Assembly (NCBI RefSeq): GCF_003286085.1
Contig: NW_020825322.1
Location: 1,612,001 to 1,676,000, forward strand
Length of the DNA stretch: 64,000 nt
Source of the DNA: Drosophila persimilis
Taxonomy: Eukaryota; Arthropoda; Insecta; Diptera; Drosophilidae
Reading direction: 5' to 3'
How positions within the stretch are numbered: the stretch's first letter is position 1; each line of letters starts with the position of its first letter. Shown here in pieces: positions 1 through 12,863 of this stretch. The notes beneath the pieces were generated by a model that worked only from the letters and a program-made list of their open reading frames with translations, did no database searches and was not told the origin of the DNA. Position numbers and translations under genes: made by a program.

Positions 1-2949
1 TATATTATTTGCGATTGGCTAATACCCAGACTCCCTCCTTACTCTCTTCCAATTGCTGACTTAACGCAATCAAATCAAGTCAATTAGATTTCTGTTTGTT
101 CTGGCCAACAAGGAAAAGTGGTTAATTAACATGCCTGATCGGATGCCCGCACTTGACGGAAGAAATGCAAATTGTCGTGTGATTGGGTTAGGCCCAGACC
201 AAACAAATAATTCGCCACGATTTGCATCTTCAGCAGTTCACACTCCATTCTGAGTATTTCTCCTCTGCTTCGACTATGTTTTGGGCTCACTTTGAAGGTT
301 TTTGTTTTTCCTTTTGCCAACCGCAGCCGCAGTGTTCATTTATTTATCGATAGCTTCGATGGGTGTGCGAGGCGAGAGAAATTTCGAGACAGGGAAATGG
401 ACTCGAGGCTGGCACGTGATTCCGCCTTTCGCCAGCCGCCTCTCTCCCGGGGCTTTGTTTGTCCGGCTCCATTTTTTCGGGGCCCGACACTAAATTATCG
501 TTTTCAATTCCTTGCTGGTCGGGCGCTGCCATTTGCTGATTGCGACCGAGCAACATATTCCCTTACATACATAAATACACTCGGTTAGTATACATACAGA
601 CATACACGTAGATATATTTTTGGGTCTGGCAAATAAATTGCCTGACAGCAGACCCTCATCCTCGGGCCGCTTTTAACTTGGCTTGTGTGCGCTCAGATTT
701 GGATTTCAATTCAATTGCAGTCGGACTGGAATCTGGACCTGGACTTGGAGTTGGATGGCGAGTGTTTGTAATCCTATCGAGGCTTAGGCCTAAGCTCTGC
801 CTCCTCTCCCGTGTCCCTTCTTCTCGACCTCTCGCTGCTCCTTGTTGACCATTTGTGTTAGTCGTTGACTTTTTACTGTCTACATGTGGGTGCCTAATTG
901 ATGCAATGCATTTGAGCTCGGAGCCGGAGCCTGACATAACTTTGCTTTTAGACCCGCCACCCCCCCCCCCCCCCCCCCCCCCTCCAAACCCTGGCAGGCT
1001 CCCTTATGCGGCACAAAACTCTGTCAAAGAAAGTGGAAAAAGGGGGAAAGAAAGTAGCAGCCCCATGGACACTGTTTGGGTAGATCGAAAAGGGACCAAA
1101 GCGAAGGCTGCTCTTCACTTCAGGTTGCTTACACGCCCCGTTGGACAGCAGTCGGGTTTTTGGCTTATTGGCAGGTCCTTCAATTCACGCAGCACTCTCT
1201 TAATTTGGTCCTCAACTTTGAACAAGCTTCCATTTTAGCCAAAGTCAGATTACATTGTAATCAGTTCTATCTCTACAAATTCATTTTACCAATTATTTTG
1301 GTATTTTTAAATAGCTTTCTGCTGCTTTTAATTATATTGGTTTTACATATGAGGCAACTTGAAAAAAAGGTTAAGTTACGTATCTAAAAATGTGGATACT
1401 AATGGAGCTCAGAGCTCACAGCGCAGCTTGGATTTTAGCTACGAGGTTTTCTGGCAAGCATTGCCCAATTATGGCAGCGCTTTCGTATTTGTTACTTCAT
1501 TTATAGCCTGCTTTCAGTTCCAATACTTTTTTAATATTTCGATTTCTGATAATTTGTAAACACTTGTCTTCTGAAACATGTGGGAAAGCATCTATTGCTT
1601 TTCATTATCTACAGGTCAATGTCATTTCATCCCTTTTTCGCATATGAAACGTATTTTTTCAAGTATTGGTTATATTTCTATCAGGTTCTCTATAGAGCGC
1701 GATTCTATTTATTTTCTTTCAGCTCAATTTAAGTTGCATACTGCAGTATTATGCTCCTGAAAATTCTTAACTACCTCCAGCTGCAGTTTTTATTTTGCAC
1801 AGCACTTAAGCATGGTTTTATACTGCTACTTGAGCAGAAAACTAATCTATTACCCATGGGATTCATTTTCTCTGGAAGAACCGCCATAAATGAGCAGAAT
1901 TAACAGTGGAAACGAATGCGGAAACAGCAGATGTTTATGGGAATCGTCAACTGCACAGCAAAGACCCACACCCCCACCCAGGGAACTGATGCTGTTCTGC
2001 ATTTGGTGTTGTTTTTGGTTTCATGGCTAAGCCGCAGCCAACAGAGAGCGGGAATAACTATACCTGTGACTAAAGTAGCGCATTCAAACCGCAGGCATCT
2101 CTACACATCCCTCCGGTGGGCGGCATTATGCAATGCATGGACATTTGTGTGAATATAAATATAAACCTGATAAAATGCGACATGTGTTTAGGAGCACTGC
2201 TACTACTATGTCAGGTGTTGTCAGAGCAGCAGACACGGTAGTCTGCGTCGGGAGTTTCAATGGTCCCATCAAATTTGACAACCTTTATTAATCTAAAAGT
2301 TAGAAAAAAGTTTATAGTTTCATCTTTCATATTCATGATGGATGTTTCGCTCTATTTACCGCCATGAGGATCCTCCCTGTGTATAAACTGCCATCTGTAT
2401 TTTCATGTGTACCACACTTAAAATTATTCGGAATGCGAGTCTGTGTATATGGCTTTAGTCTTAGTCTCTAAACCATACCAGCACATGGTCTATAAAATAT
2501 AAATACTTTTATTTCTATCCATGCATATGCAAGGGATAAGCTCAACAAAAAGAAAATGTATAATTTGGGATGTGAAGAGCGAAAGCTTTTTATTCACTTA
2601 ATTAAATAATTAGTAAAAACTATATATAATTCTACTATATTTGTAGAATAAGTTTTCAGAAATGCAAAGAGATTAAAACCACATTTGAGAGTCCTGATAA
2701 GTGTATTTTTCTATCGAAAAAAATGTATTTATGTGTGGGTCCTTATCAATCTCAAACAAGTTCTTTAATGATATCCATGCCTATTAGTAATCATTTTCCT
2801 AAACCTATCTTTTATCTGGTAGTATCTGTGACTGCACCATCTTCAAAAATGTATGTGCTATCAAAATGTAAAAGTTGATATCTGACTATTTTAATGTGTA
2901 CATCTGCTCCATGTAAGCTTTCTTCATTTTTTCATTCATATTTTTGGAA
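1..2949. other. No gene seen
   Basis: Only short chance frames occur, none with coding codon use. The stretch holds the poly-C tract and becomes A/T-rich after 1200. Confidence 0.6.
960..982. repeat. Poly-C tract (about 23 nt)
   Basis: An uninterrupted run of C. Comparable G/C homopolymers occur at about 19088-19098, 49351-49361, 57120-57134 and 60263-60275. Confidence 0.9.
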
Positions 2950-3730
2950 GCTCAAACATTTTCGGGTTGTATTGGTTTTCTGATGGATGTGTATGGGTCT
3001 AACACCCAGAAGAAAGCGTTTCCGACCCCTTAAGGTCAGTACGTCCCGATGAGCGCCTAGATCTCAGAGACAATGAGACCTAGAGCAACAAAAATTAAAA
3101 GTGTATTTCAAAAGTTCGCACAGCCCCCATAGACCCAAAGGACGATAAACCAATCACGCAGAAAGTATGAAATAACCAGTATTCAGTATTAACAGCCAAA
3201 AACGTTTTCAAATTACAGAGAGTTACTTCTGATAGATGATAGTTCTGAGACACTTACACACAAAAGATACTGTGGCTGATCGGAACATCAGAAAGTAACT
3301 GAGAGATACACATTCTAATTCTAATCAAATAGGTCATTAGATAGAAATAGGAAAGCGCAGTGCAAGAACTAAGATTAGAAGACAGCTGGTGGTCGTAGTT
3401 CGTCTCTTTGTCCCTAGTTTTAGATCATCTTTCATGAAAAATGCTAGCAAAACTAAGAGAGATCCTTTCACCCCGCATTAGCCAAAAAATCAGTTCGTCC
3501 TTTTTGCGAACAGCGATAGCAATAGACAGAGTGAGAGAGAGATAATGCGGCACCCATTGGCTCCGATGCCTATACCACTGCTTACATATAATTTCGTATA
3601 AAAGATGTTTTATGAGATACTTAAATCATGAACTCACCTATATGTATATTCACTGATTACCGGGTATAAAAGTAGACCAGCGGCCCTTGCCGCGTCTCAC
3701 AACGTTTCTGCTCGTTTTTTTCCTTTTTTG
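2950..3730 (+). mobile_element. Degenerate DINE-1/Helentron-like interspersed element
   Basis: It shares blocks in the same order with the better copy at 9525-10730: a CACCCAGAAGAAAGCGTTTCCGACCCC-type block near 3003, CTCAGAGAC plus CTAGAGCAAC near 3065-3090, and an end of TACCGGGTATAA, CTCACAACGTTTCTGCTCG and a T-run near 3659-3726. The GTCY microsatellite is missing and the middle is strongly diverged, so it is an old copy. It has no coding capacity. The element is non-autonomous and the family assignment is from memory of the core motifs. Confidence 0.6.
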
Positions 3731-5229
3731 GTTTATTATTCTATCCAACCACCGTCTTGTCTATAGCTTCTGTCCGCATTCATTCTCGATATGGCATTGG
3801 GCCCATATTATGCGGCCTTAATGGTTTTGATTGCATATTTTTTGGGTGAGTTATGTGCGGCTCCAGCAAATAACATATGCGCATAAATTACCCCAGACCC
3901 CACCCCCCCATAGTGTACATGGAACTCCTCTTTGCGACGGGACTCTCAGTCATACTCGGAAAGTATGGCCATCGTTTACTTGTGGCTCGAGCTCCGAGTA
4001 TAATGTGGCGTAATTAGAGGTGCAGCTGGCAAATGACAGGAGGCACTGCCTGACCTCTGGCCAGGCCCCGGCCTCTGGCGACAATTAAGGAACAAGACAG
4101 TAATGCGTGACAGTTCCTGTTCCGATTGAACATTCAAGGACCCCCCACGTACAATATGTTTATGGGCATTCTCTCATCCATCAATCCTCGGTGCCCACTT
4201 CAAATTTCATGGCAATTGTGTATTAAATTTTCTTCGGCCGTTTACACAAATTATGCTCTCGGTGGAGCTCCGCAGTGTCCAGTGTATGGCAGTCAGGGCC
4301 ACATTACCTGGCTACAACTGGCATCGGCATCAGCATGGACATCGTGATTGCGATAGCTCGGAGCAGGCAGCAGCAACACCCGCAATTCCTGTGCGACACA
4401 ATTGCAATCACAATTGCATTTCTCAGTCCCAACACCGGAAAACCCCAGCCCCAACGCTTCGCTGGAGCTCATCGTTAAGCGGAACTCAGTCTCTGTTGTC
4501 ATTATGAAGCCCAGGGTCCGGGTTCTGGGTTCCGAATCCCTCACGCTCTCCTCTGGTTATTAAGCATAATAATTGTCTGCAATTTGCCGTTTGGGTATTT
4601 CAATTCGTGCAACCAAAGAGATGGAGGAGAATAAATAGAGAGAGAGGTAGCAAGAGGGAGATTTCATGGGTCCATTGCATTTGATGACCCGACTCTGCTG
4701 CTCCTCTTGACCATTGTTGATGGCTGTCTGCCCAATTAGCCGACATGGCGAAGATAGGTATAATCCAAATATGAGAGAGAAAGTTATAGCTTAAAGAAAT
4801 ACGAAATAAAAGAATAAGACCGCGTATTAGGGCTATATGTAGGAACATACCTTTGCTTACCCTTACCTTTACTGACTTTTATGTTCGTACGACAAAATGT
4901 GAACAAAAAATAGTTAAAAAGTACAATTTTACCGAAGTGAAATCACAACAAATAGCAGCAAAGTCGTCATTGAGCTTGGGTTACGAAATTGAAACATTTT
5001 GCGGATTGGGTAAGACTATCTGTGTATCAATTTTATTGTACTAATATATAAAATATACAGTATTCGTTTTCCAAGTTGATAAATGGAGCGGAGGCATTAC
5101 TGGCGTTACATTACGAAATACCGGGGTAATACAATTTACATAATATTTCATTAGCCGAGATTGGGGCAGATTCTGGGCAGAACTTTTATCGTGAATCATC
5201 TTTCTTGTAGGAGATAAAAATAAAGACAT
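3731..5229. other. No gene seen between two DINE-like repeats
   Basis: No frame shows coding bias or splice-compatible exons. Confidence 0.55.
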
Positions 5230-5480
5230 CGAGGGGGAACGTTGTGAGTTGCTGCTGCGGCCGCAACTCTACAATTATAGCCGAAACTTAGTCAGTATGG
5301 CTCTCCTCCGGCATACGACGCTAACATTAAACGACAAAGAGTGTGTGCAAGAGAGACAGTAAATCAGTCAGAACATGTCGGGCTCTACGTAGCGTAATGA
5401 TACGATCTTGTAACAGTGACATATCACAGAAGTCTGGATACAAAATGACGTTGCTCTAGCTCTTATAGTCTCTGAAAATA
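5230..5480 (-). mobile_element. Short DINE-like element fragment, inverted
   Basis: The reverse complement matches the 3' end of the 9525-10730 element (CAACTCACAACGTTCCCCCTCG, then the ACTGACTAAGT and GGAGAGCCATAC blocks), and also its early block (AGACTATAAGAGCTAGAGCAACG, CCAGACTTCTGTGATATGTCACTG). The roughly 700 bp between these blocks is absent, so this copy is internally deleted. It lies in opposite orientation to the other two. Confidence 0.65.
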
Positions 5481-8400
5481 TGGGTCCAAATAAGATATAC
5501 TCTGAGAGACGCGAAATTGTTCTTTTGAATACAATCTGCCAACACGAACACGAGCATACTCGTATCGTAGACTCATTTGAAACCATTCAACAAATGGGAA
5601 CTCCCAACGGGTGAAATAGCCTGCGCAAGACTGCATACAATCCAGCCGAGGCGGAATCGGTGGATTTGTTATCCCTTTGTCCGACTGCTGGGTACATCGA
5701 CCCCCGTTCATTGTAAGCGCTCTCGAGTCTGCATTCGAATGTGAATGTGATGAATGCGGATGAATGTTGATGATAGTCATCGAGCCCTCAGTTAAGTCAG
5801 TGCCCTGGCACATAATGTAATTTGCAATAAATATCAAATTTAGAAAGCTCCAGTTTCGTTGCTCCTTGGCATTCCTTTATGTGTGTCTCTTTTCCCCTCC
5901 CTCTGGATTCTATGGCATTTTCCATTTGGGCAATAAAGGGAAAATCAGCAGAGAGTATCGAAGAGCTTAGCCCCCAGCACACACAGCACACAGGAATTTT
6001 AATAATCATAAAAAGTTGAGGAAAAAAGTAAAACAAAACCAGTTCGAGGGAAGAAAGGAGCAAAAATAAACAGAAATGGGCTATGGCAAAGGTCAGAGGT
6101 GTGGGCACACAGATGGGGGTCTACATGGAGGTGGCAGCATTGCAGCGGCCCAGACACTGCCACGCGACAATAGTAGACCAACTTAGAATGCAATTGCAAA
6201 AGATATGCAAAAAAGCTGGTATATGGGAAGGGGAGCCGCAAGAAATGTCATAAATGTTGACTTAATGTCCTGCGAGTCTGCTGCCTGACTGTGTGTGGGA
6301 CTGTATTTGTACGAGAATTCCCTGCTTAATTCATATGTAAAACTTTATTAAGGACAGACCCAAAAAGCGAGAGCGAGAGCTGAGGAGAGCTGCAACTGCA
6401 AAGCTAACAAATTAGCTGCCTGGATAAGGGTACGGCTAGGAGAGGGTGTGTCTGTGGGGGGTTCGTCGAGGAGGATGGGATGGGGTGAATAGAAACTTTC
6501 GTACAACCGGACAAGTTTAACAAAAGTCTTAACATATTTTCGTAATCCAAAAGTTTACTACAAATGCGACTTAATTGTTGGTGAGCGTTGCCATCTTTTA
6601 CTGCTTCTGCACCACTGCTTTCCCATTTGCCCCATCTATCGGCCACTGTGCCACGCCCCCTTTTGGCTGCTGTCGCCAGGGATAAACAAAAGACCGGAGA
6701 ATGCCAAGGAGGAAACCCGTAAGGAATTTGTTGTTGATGATGTTCAGCGCGCTTTTTATTAAGTGATTAAAACAGAAAGTACGACAAGCAAAAAAAGGGA
6801 GTGCAGAAAAGAAAGTTTCCGCTTAAGCTAAGAGGAAAAGGAACAGGAAAAAAGGGAGAGAAGAGACTAGCAGAGCCATTTGTGGGGCCAGCAGAAGGAC
6901 TTTATCCATCAGGGGCGAAATAAAAGGTAAAATGAGAGGAGAAAAAAAGGCAAAGTAAAACCAACAATAACCTCTTAGGAGAACATGAGTTATGTCAAGT
7001 TTTTTGCATCAAATATCCAAGCACATTGCCCGTGCCCTGGAATAGGGAGCGGGAGCATTTCCAAGAGGGAAGTTTCCATAGTTCCAGATTTCAGATTCTT
7101 GTATTTTACATTCAATTTAGATTTGAATGTCGCATTCAAAGTCTTGAGCTCTTAGAAGACCCAATGTTATGTCTACTTTGATGTCGGCTGTTTCAAACAC
7201 TCATGTGTAGAAATTTGACAACAACAAAAAAACCAAGTTCATTTCTTGGGTGTCTTTGAAATCCATTCAGATTCGGATTCTAATACCGATTTGCCATTTC
7301 CAATTTTCAGGATATTCACAGATTCCTCCACTTCTCAAAGACTTTCCCCACAAAGCCTTGCAAAGGAGCGTGTAAATTGCAATCTCTGGGCCCCACACAC
7401 ACACACACACACACATACACATATGTACAGGGGACCCCGATACATGGCCACCTTGGACAATGTGTCTGTGGTCTGACCCATCCCTACCCCTCCCTCCTCG
7501 TCATCGTCTTGGTCTTCCTGTTCCTCGTCGTTGCCATCTTCAGCTCCTTCGCAGTCCCCCTATGAGCAGAAAGTGTTTGATTACAGTTTTGGTTTTTCGG
7601 TTTTCGGTTTTCGGTTACGGCCTTTCAATTTTGTCTGTGACTTTGGCCTTAAGTTGACTCGAGATGTAAGTGGTTTGCTCAACTTCATCGCCCTACCCCC
7701 TTACCCCGACCCGACTGTCACTGCCTTTGGCTCTTGTCAGCTGCTGCTGCTCCTGCAGCGGAGGGGACGTGTATATGGCTGCGGGAACTGAAATCAATAA
7801 GTGTGTGTGACATTTGTGTCACATTTATGTCGAAACTCTGTGGCATTAATGTGCTTCGGTTTATGGCCTGGCCATAGTTCGTGTTCTTGTTCCTCTTGTC
7901 GCTGGCCTCCCATAATGTCCATATTTATTACAACAGCTCGACGGAATAGAACATTGTTAATGCCCCCAAAAATGGGCCAGATAGAGACATTCTCATCTGT
8001 CTCCGGACTCTGATTTCCTGCCAACACACACACTGCACACACTACACACCACATGAAGACATAAAAACTTGGGAAATCTTTACCGGGCAATGGCAATGGC
8101 AATGGCAATGGTCACTGAATGCGATTATGGGTTGCTCTTGTTTGTGAATAAATAGATGGATATAATGATGAGAGAGTGTGTGTGGATTGTCATGGGATAC
8201 CCCAAGAGTGGGATTGAAGAATGTGGAAGTATACATAATTCAATACGAGTAGTTTTCCTTTTGAATTGGTCGACTATCTCAGCACGATATGGCATGTTCG
8301 GCTCTTCCACCGAAACAGATTTTATTATTGGTTTGAGCAATTGTTTTATGGCCAACTTTACGCCTTAAGGTATGCAGAAAATACTTACAGGTAATTGAAC

Positions 8401-9524
8401 GTTTTCGAATTGCCATCGGCCAACGCCGAACGTTGGAGCTCCATGGTCGGTGGTCGATGGCGTTGCCTGACTCTGGCTTCCTTCGATTGGCTTAGCCTGG
8501 CGGCATTCAACTTGTCCCAGCAATCCACTTTAATCGTTGTCAATGTCTGCGCCAACAGTTGGGATAATCCCGTAAATATTTATGCGCAGTTTGGCCCAAA
8601 AACCGATTGTGGGCGGTGCTGGAGCGGCAGCATCTGATGATATAACAATGGCATAAATGGTTTTACGGTTAACTCAACTCGAAAACTTGTCTAGGGCCCG
8701 GCCCGGGCAATCGATAACTGTCAACCGCGTCTTGGCCAAGGATGCTAAGGAAGAACGAACTGAGGATGGGATAAGTCCTTACTGAATTTAATGCTGATGT
8801 TGTGCTAACTTCTATGTAATCTTTGGAGAAGAGCACTTGATGGTGTTGCAAAACGAGCTTGGAAACTAGCTCCTAATCAGATCTGAATGCCTGAGCTCAT
8901 TCATAGATGGCTCCAATTGGACTGTGATTTTAAGACCTGGGTATACCCCGAATATTGACCAAACTTGTCAGTCCTTTTTTTACTCTATTGCCAGAGACGG
9001 CAGCACAACCCAGGCTCCCGGCCTCTAGGCTCCAGAGTCCAGAATGCCTGCCTTTCTCTCTTGCTGTTGGTGGGGCATTGCTCAAATAAACGCCTGAACG
9101 CATGTACGAATGCGGCTGACCATCCGGCATTTACGGACATTTTGTGTGGCTGCTGCTGGCCTCCTGGATTGTGCCGGATGGTGTCCACTGTTTGGCATTG
9201 AAAATAAAATGTAAAGATGCGTTTGTCCATGAAATGCTGAGTGGTTCGATAGGGGAACGGACGGACGGAAGGGTGGTGCAAGTGGTGGATAAGGTAATTC
9301 TTTAATGGAACATGAAAGCGATACACATGTTTGGCAATTAAACCTTGCCGCACACAGGGACCTCGCCCATGGCCTGAGCAGGGGCAGTCGACCTGTTCTA
9401 GCAGGCACTTATGCCTGTCAATAACTTCATTTCCGTTACAACGTGATTTAATTAACGATTACCCTCCGTGCCTTCAGTTCCTCCTACATCTCATGTGCGT
9501 GCTCTGGTCCTCCCTTTGCCTGTT
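5481..9524. other. Mostly non-coding; one weak exon candidate on the minus strand
   Basis: Apart from a possible exon at 8389-8633 (minus), nothing looks coding. That candidate has an acceptor-like TATATCATCAG before 8633 and a consensus donor GTAAGTAT after 8389. It carries stops in all frames early on, but a frame beginning ATG GAG CTC CAA at about 8446 stays open to the donor (MELQRSALADGNSKTFNYL). It could be a first coding exon of a gene lying to the left. The evidence is thin. Confidence 0.3.
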
Positions 9525-9670
9525 TTTATACCCGATACTCAAAATGAGTATTGGGGTATATTAGATTTGTGGTAAAAGTGGATGTGTGTAACGTCCAGAA
9601 GGAATCGTTTCCGACCCCATAAAGTATATATATTCTTGATCAGCATCAATAGCCGAGTCGATTGAGCCAT

Positions 9671-9742
9671 GTCTGTCTGTCCGTCTGTCCGTCTGTCCGT
9701 CCGTCCGTCTGTCCGTCTGTCCGTCTGTCCGTCTGTCCGTCC
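9671..9742 (+). repeat. (GTCC/GTCT)n core of the DINE-like element
   Basis: About 18 tetranucleotide units of GTCT or GTCC lie inside the mobile element, matching the internal microsatellite described for this repeat class. Confidence 0.85.
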
Positions 9743-10597
9743 CCTTCAGCGCCTAATGCTCAAAGACTATAAGAGCTAGAGCAACGATGTTTTGGATCCA
9801 GACTTCTGTGATATGTCACTGCTCCAAAAATATTTCAAAACTTTGCCCCGCCCACTTCCGCCCCCACAAAGGGCGAAAATCTGTGGCATCCACAATTTTG
9901 ACGATACGAGAAAACTAAAAACGCAGAATCGTAGAAGATGACTATATCTTCTAGAGTGCAAAATCTGAACCAGATCGTATAATTATTACAGCCAGAATCA
10001 CGAAAACAATTTCACTCTTTCTCGCTCTGTCTCACTCTAACACACAGGTTTCATGGTCGGTTTTGCCAATTGCAAAATATGAGTTCAAGGATCTCAGAAC
10101 CTATAAAAGCCAGAGCAACCAAATTTGGTATCCACACTCCTGTGATATCGGACCTTGACCGTTTCCTGTCCAAATTTCGCCACACCCCCTTCCGCCCCCG
10201 CAAAGGACGAAAATCTGAGGCAACCACAAATCTCAGAGACTATTAAGGCTAGAGTAACCAAATTTGGTACACACACTCCTTTAAGATGTCACTATAAAAC
10301 GTATATCTCAGAATTTCGCCCCACCCCCATCCGCCCCCACAAAGGACGAAAATCTGTTGCATCCACAATATTGCAGATTTGAGAAAACTAAAAACGCAGA
10401 ATCATAGATAATGACCATATCTATTAGATTGTTGAATCTGGATCAGATCAGACCATTTTTTTAGCCAAAAGGAACAAATCAATTTGCAGTGGCTACGCAG
10501 CGCCCGACGTCACGCTCAGACTGATTTTCTGTCTCTCTCGCACGCACTCTTTGTCGTGTCGTTAAATATTAGCGGCGTCTGCCGGAGGAGAGCCATA

Positions 10598-10645
10598 CCA
10601 CTAACCATACAGTATACAGTATACAGTATGCTGTATGGTTAGTGG
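10598..10645. repeat. 15-bp perfect inverted repeat within the DINE-like element
   Basis: CCACTAACCATACAG (10598-10612) is mirrored by CTGTATGGTTAGTGG (10631-10645) across an 18-nt loop of (AGTATAC)-type repeats. This is the kind of subterminal stem-loop expected near the 3' end of Helitron-related elements. Confidence 0.8.
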
Positions 10646-12826
10646 CCATACTGACTTAGTATCGGGTATAACCTTAGAGTTGCGGTGTCCGCAGCAACTC
10701 ACAACGTTCCCCCTCGTTTTTTTTTTTTTTGTGTAACAATTAAGTGAGTTTCCTTGTCGGCCCTTTTTCCTTCGCTTTCTCGCTCACTCTCTCTAGGTTC
10801 TGACCCTGCTCGTGTGCGTGCTTTGAACGTAACCGCATTATAATTGCAGGACGTGGCTGGTCAAAGGAGTTGGCCCTGGCTGCAGTCTAGGCACCATCTA
10901 CGTCTTAATCTCCTCCAGCCACAGCCAGAGGCAGAGCCGCAGGCACAGCCACACGCACATGCCCGTGTGCCACTCAGGGATTGGTCAGCTGCTTTGATAG
11001 TGATTTTCCTCTTCGATCCGCTGGCAAAATATGCTCTTCCAATCCATTTACCGCTCTGGTGCACTCTGAATTCCAGGCACACACATATTTTGCAACCCAT
11101 TTCGGCCACTATCCGACCGAAAAACCTGGCAAATCCCTTTGGCGTGACGGCAGCCCTGTTGCAGCCGCATTGGCAGTAATCATAGGCGCATTATGGAGCA
11201 TAAGCATCGAGGCGGTGGCGCCAGACTGGGTGCGCTAGTCCATCATTAATGCATTCATTGTGGGGCTGCATAGGCCCTCTCAATTGAGCTCTGCTTATTC
11301 GCCATTATTGGGGATATTTGGCAGTAACACTTACCAGATCCACAACAGGTACAGCGATGATATCGGTAGCTACATCCTAGCAAAATAATTGAAAAATAAT
11401 TGCTTCTTTTATCTTTTTTTTTTGTATAATTCTTTTGGTTTTTATTTTCTTTATACATATTTTAACTTCACAAAAAAAATATTTTTTTTCATTTAATTAA
11501 GTTTTTTTCCGTAGTATTTTTTGTTTGTTTTTGGTTCATGCAGTTTGCATTTAAACAATGTTTTTTGTTTTTGTTTTTGTTTTTGGTTTTGTTTTTTAGT
11601 TTTGAAACATTTAGTTTGTTTTTATTGCATGGAAAGTTGTTTGGTTTGTTCGTTTGGTTTTCTCATTTAAAATTTACACCAAAAAGATCAGCTATGTTTA
11701 CAACTAGTTTGCTGGGTATATATGTATGTGTATATACTCGTAATTATCAATTTTCAATTTGTAATTGTGTTTATAACATTTATTTTACTCAATTGTTTCG
11801 TCTCATCTCGTTTCGTTTCGCTCAGTTGGGAACTGAGTCAACTGATGGTCAAACTCAGTGATGATAGTCGCTCTGGCCTGAGCCTGACGCTAGTACATCG
11901 GCTTCCACTTCCATCACATCTTTGAGGATCACCTGGGAAGCGAACGAAGACCTCGTTCACCGATCGATCAATTGATAAAACTTGAAATTCTCTTTTGGTT
12001 TGACTCATTGGCTAAAAACTTTTGCTCTTGCTCTTGCTTTTGCTCCTTTGCGTTTGATAACAATTCGGATTTTGATATACTCCTCTCGCACTGGTCTGTT
12101 TGTCCGTCTGTCCATCTGCATTCTGGACCCGCTCTTGGACAATTCAGAGCTGTTGGGCTGAAATGTTCGTCTATCGCTAGTTTTTTTGTATTTTAAATTG
12201 TTTCTTAGGCCTATGCTATTGTATGACATGTATTTTCTGTTTTTGTTTCTTTAATACGATATACATATACATATATACATATACATATACATATATGTAG
12301 ATGTACAAATACAGTTTTTACAGCAATAACTGAAAGTTCAAATATTTCTCTAAAACGAGATTTTTTTTTCTTTTTTTTTATGTTTTTTGTATTTAGTACA
12401 TATTTCTTAAATTTTTTCGTTTATTTTCCTTTTAAATGACTTTCTTGGCTTTGTTCAATACTTAATTTCGTTTAGTAAAATTTGATTTCAACAGCTTATA
12501 AATAAGGAAAAAAAGCCACACGCGCCCTCCAAGGAGCTTCTCTATACAATAACGGTTTTTTCTCATTACGATTCTTCTAATTCAAGTTTCTTGGTTTACA
12601 CTTTTAAGGCTTAGGCCTGGAAAATACTTGCAACTTGGTTGGCAATCCTCCAATTGTTTATTTCATTATTTTTCTTCTTCTTTTGCTTGCCATCCTTTTC
12701 TTTGAATTTGTTTTTGTTGTTGAAAATTTGACACATTATTTGTTTGAAATAGATTTTGCATTTAAGATTTTATTGCTAATTCACACACAGACTAACACAG
12801 AAAAAGATTGAGAGCTAGAGAGAGAA

Positions 12827-12830
<4 letters not shown>

Positions 12831-12858
<28 letters not shown>
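12831..12858. repeat. (AG)n microsatellite
   Basis: A pure AG run in the T-rich candidate 3' UTR region. Other GA/CT runs are at about 15508-15522, 29937-29961 and 53662-53683. Confidence 0.9.

Positions 12859-12863
<5 letters not shown>

Larger units (their letters stand above)
9525..10730 (+). mobile_element. DINE-1/Helentron-like interspersed element (most complete copy)
   Basis: It begins TATACCCGATACTCAAAATG, followed by AACGTCCAGAAGG, TCGTTTCCGACCCCATAAAG and TATTCTTGATCAGCATC, all hallmarks of an abundant fly repeat. A (GTCC/GTCT)n core (9671-9742) follows, then a part tandemly repeated about three times (about 9760-10470), a perfect hairpin (10598-10645), GTATCGGGTATAA, a short stem GTTGCGGTGTCCGCAGCAAC, and a T-run. 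There is no transposase, Rep or helicase ORF, so it is non-autonomous. Its good preservation suggests a recent insertion compared with the copies at 2950 and 5230. Confidence 0.75.
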
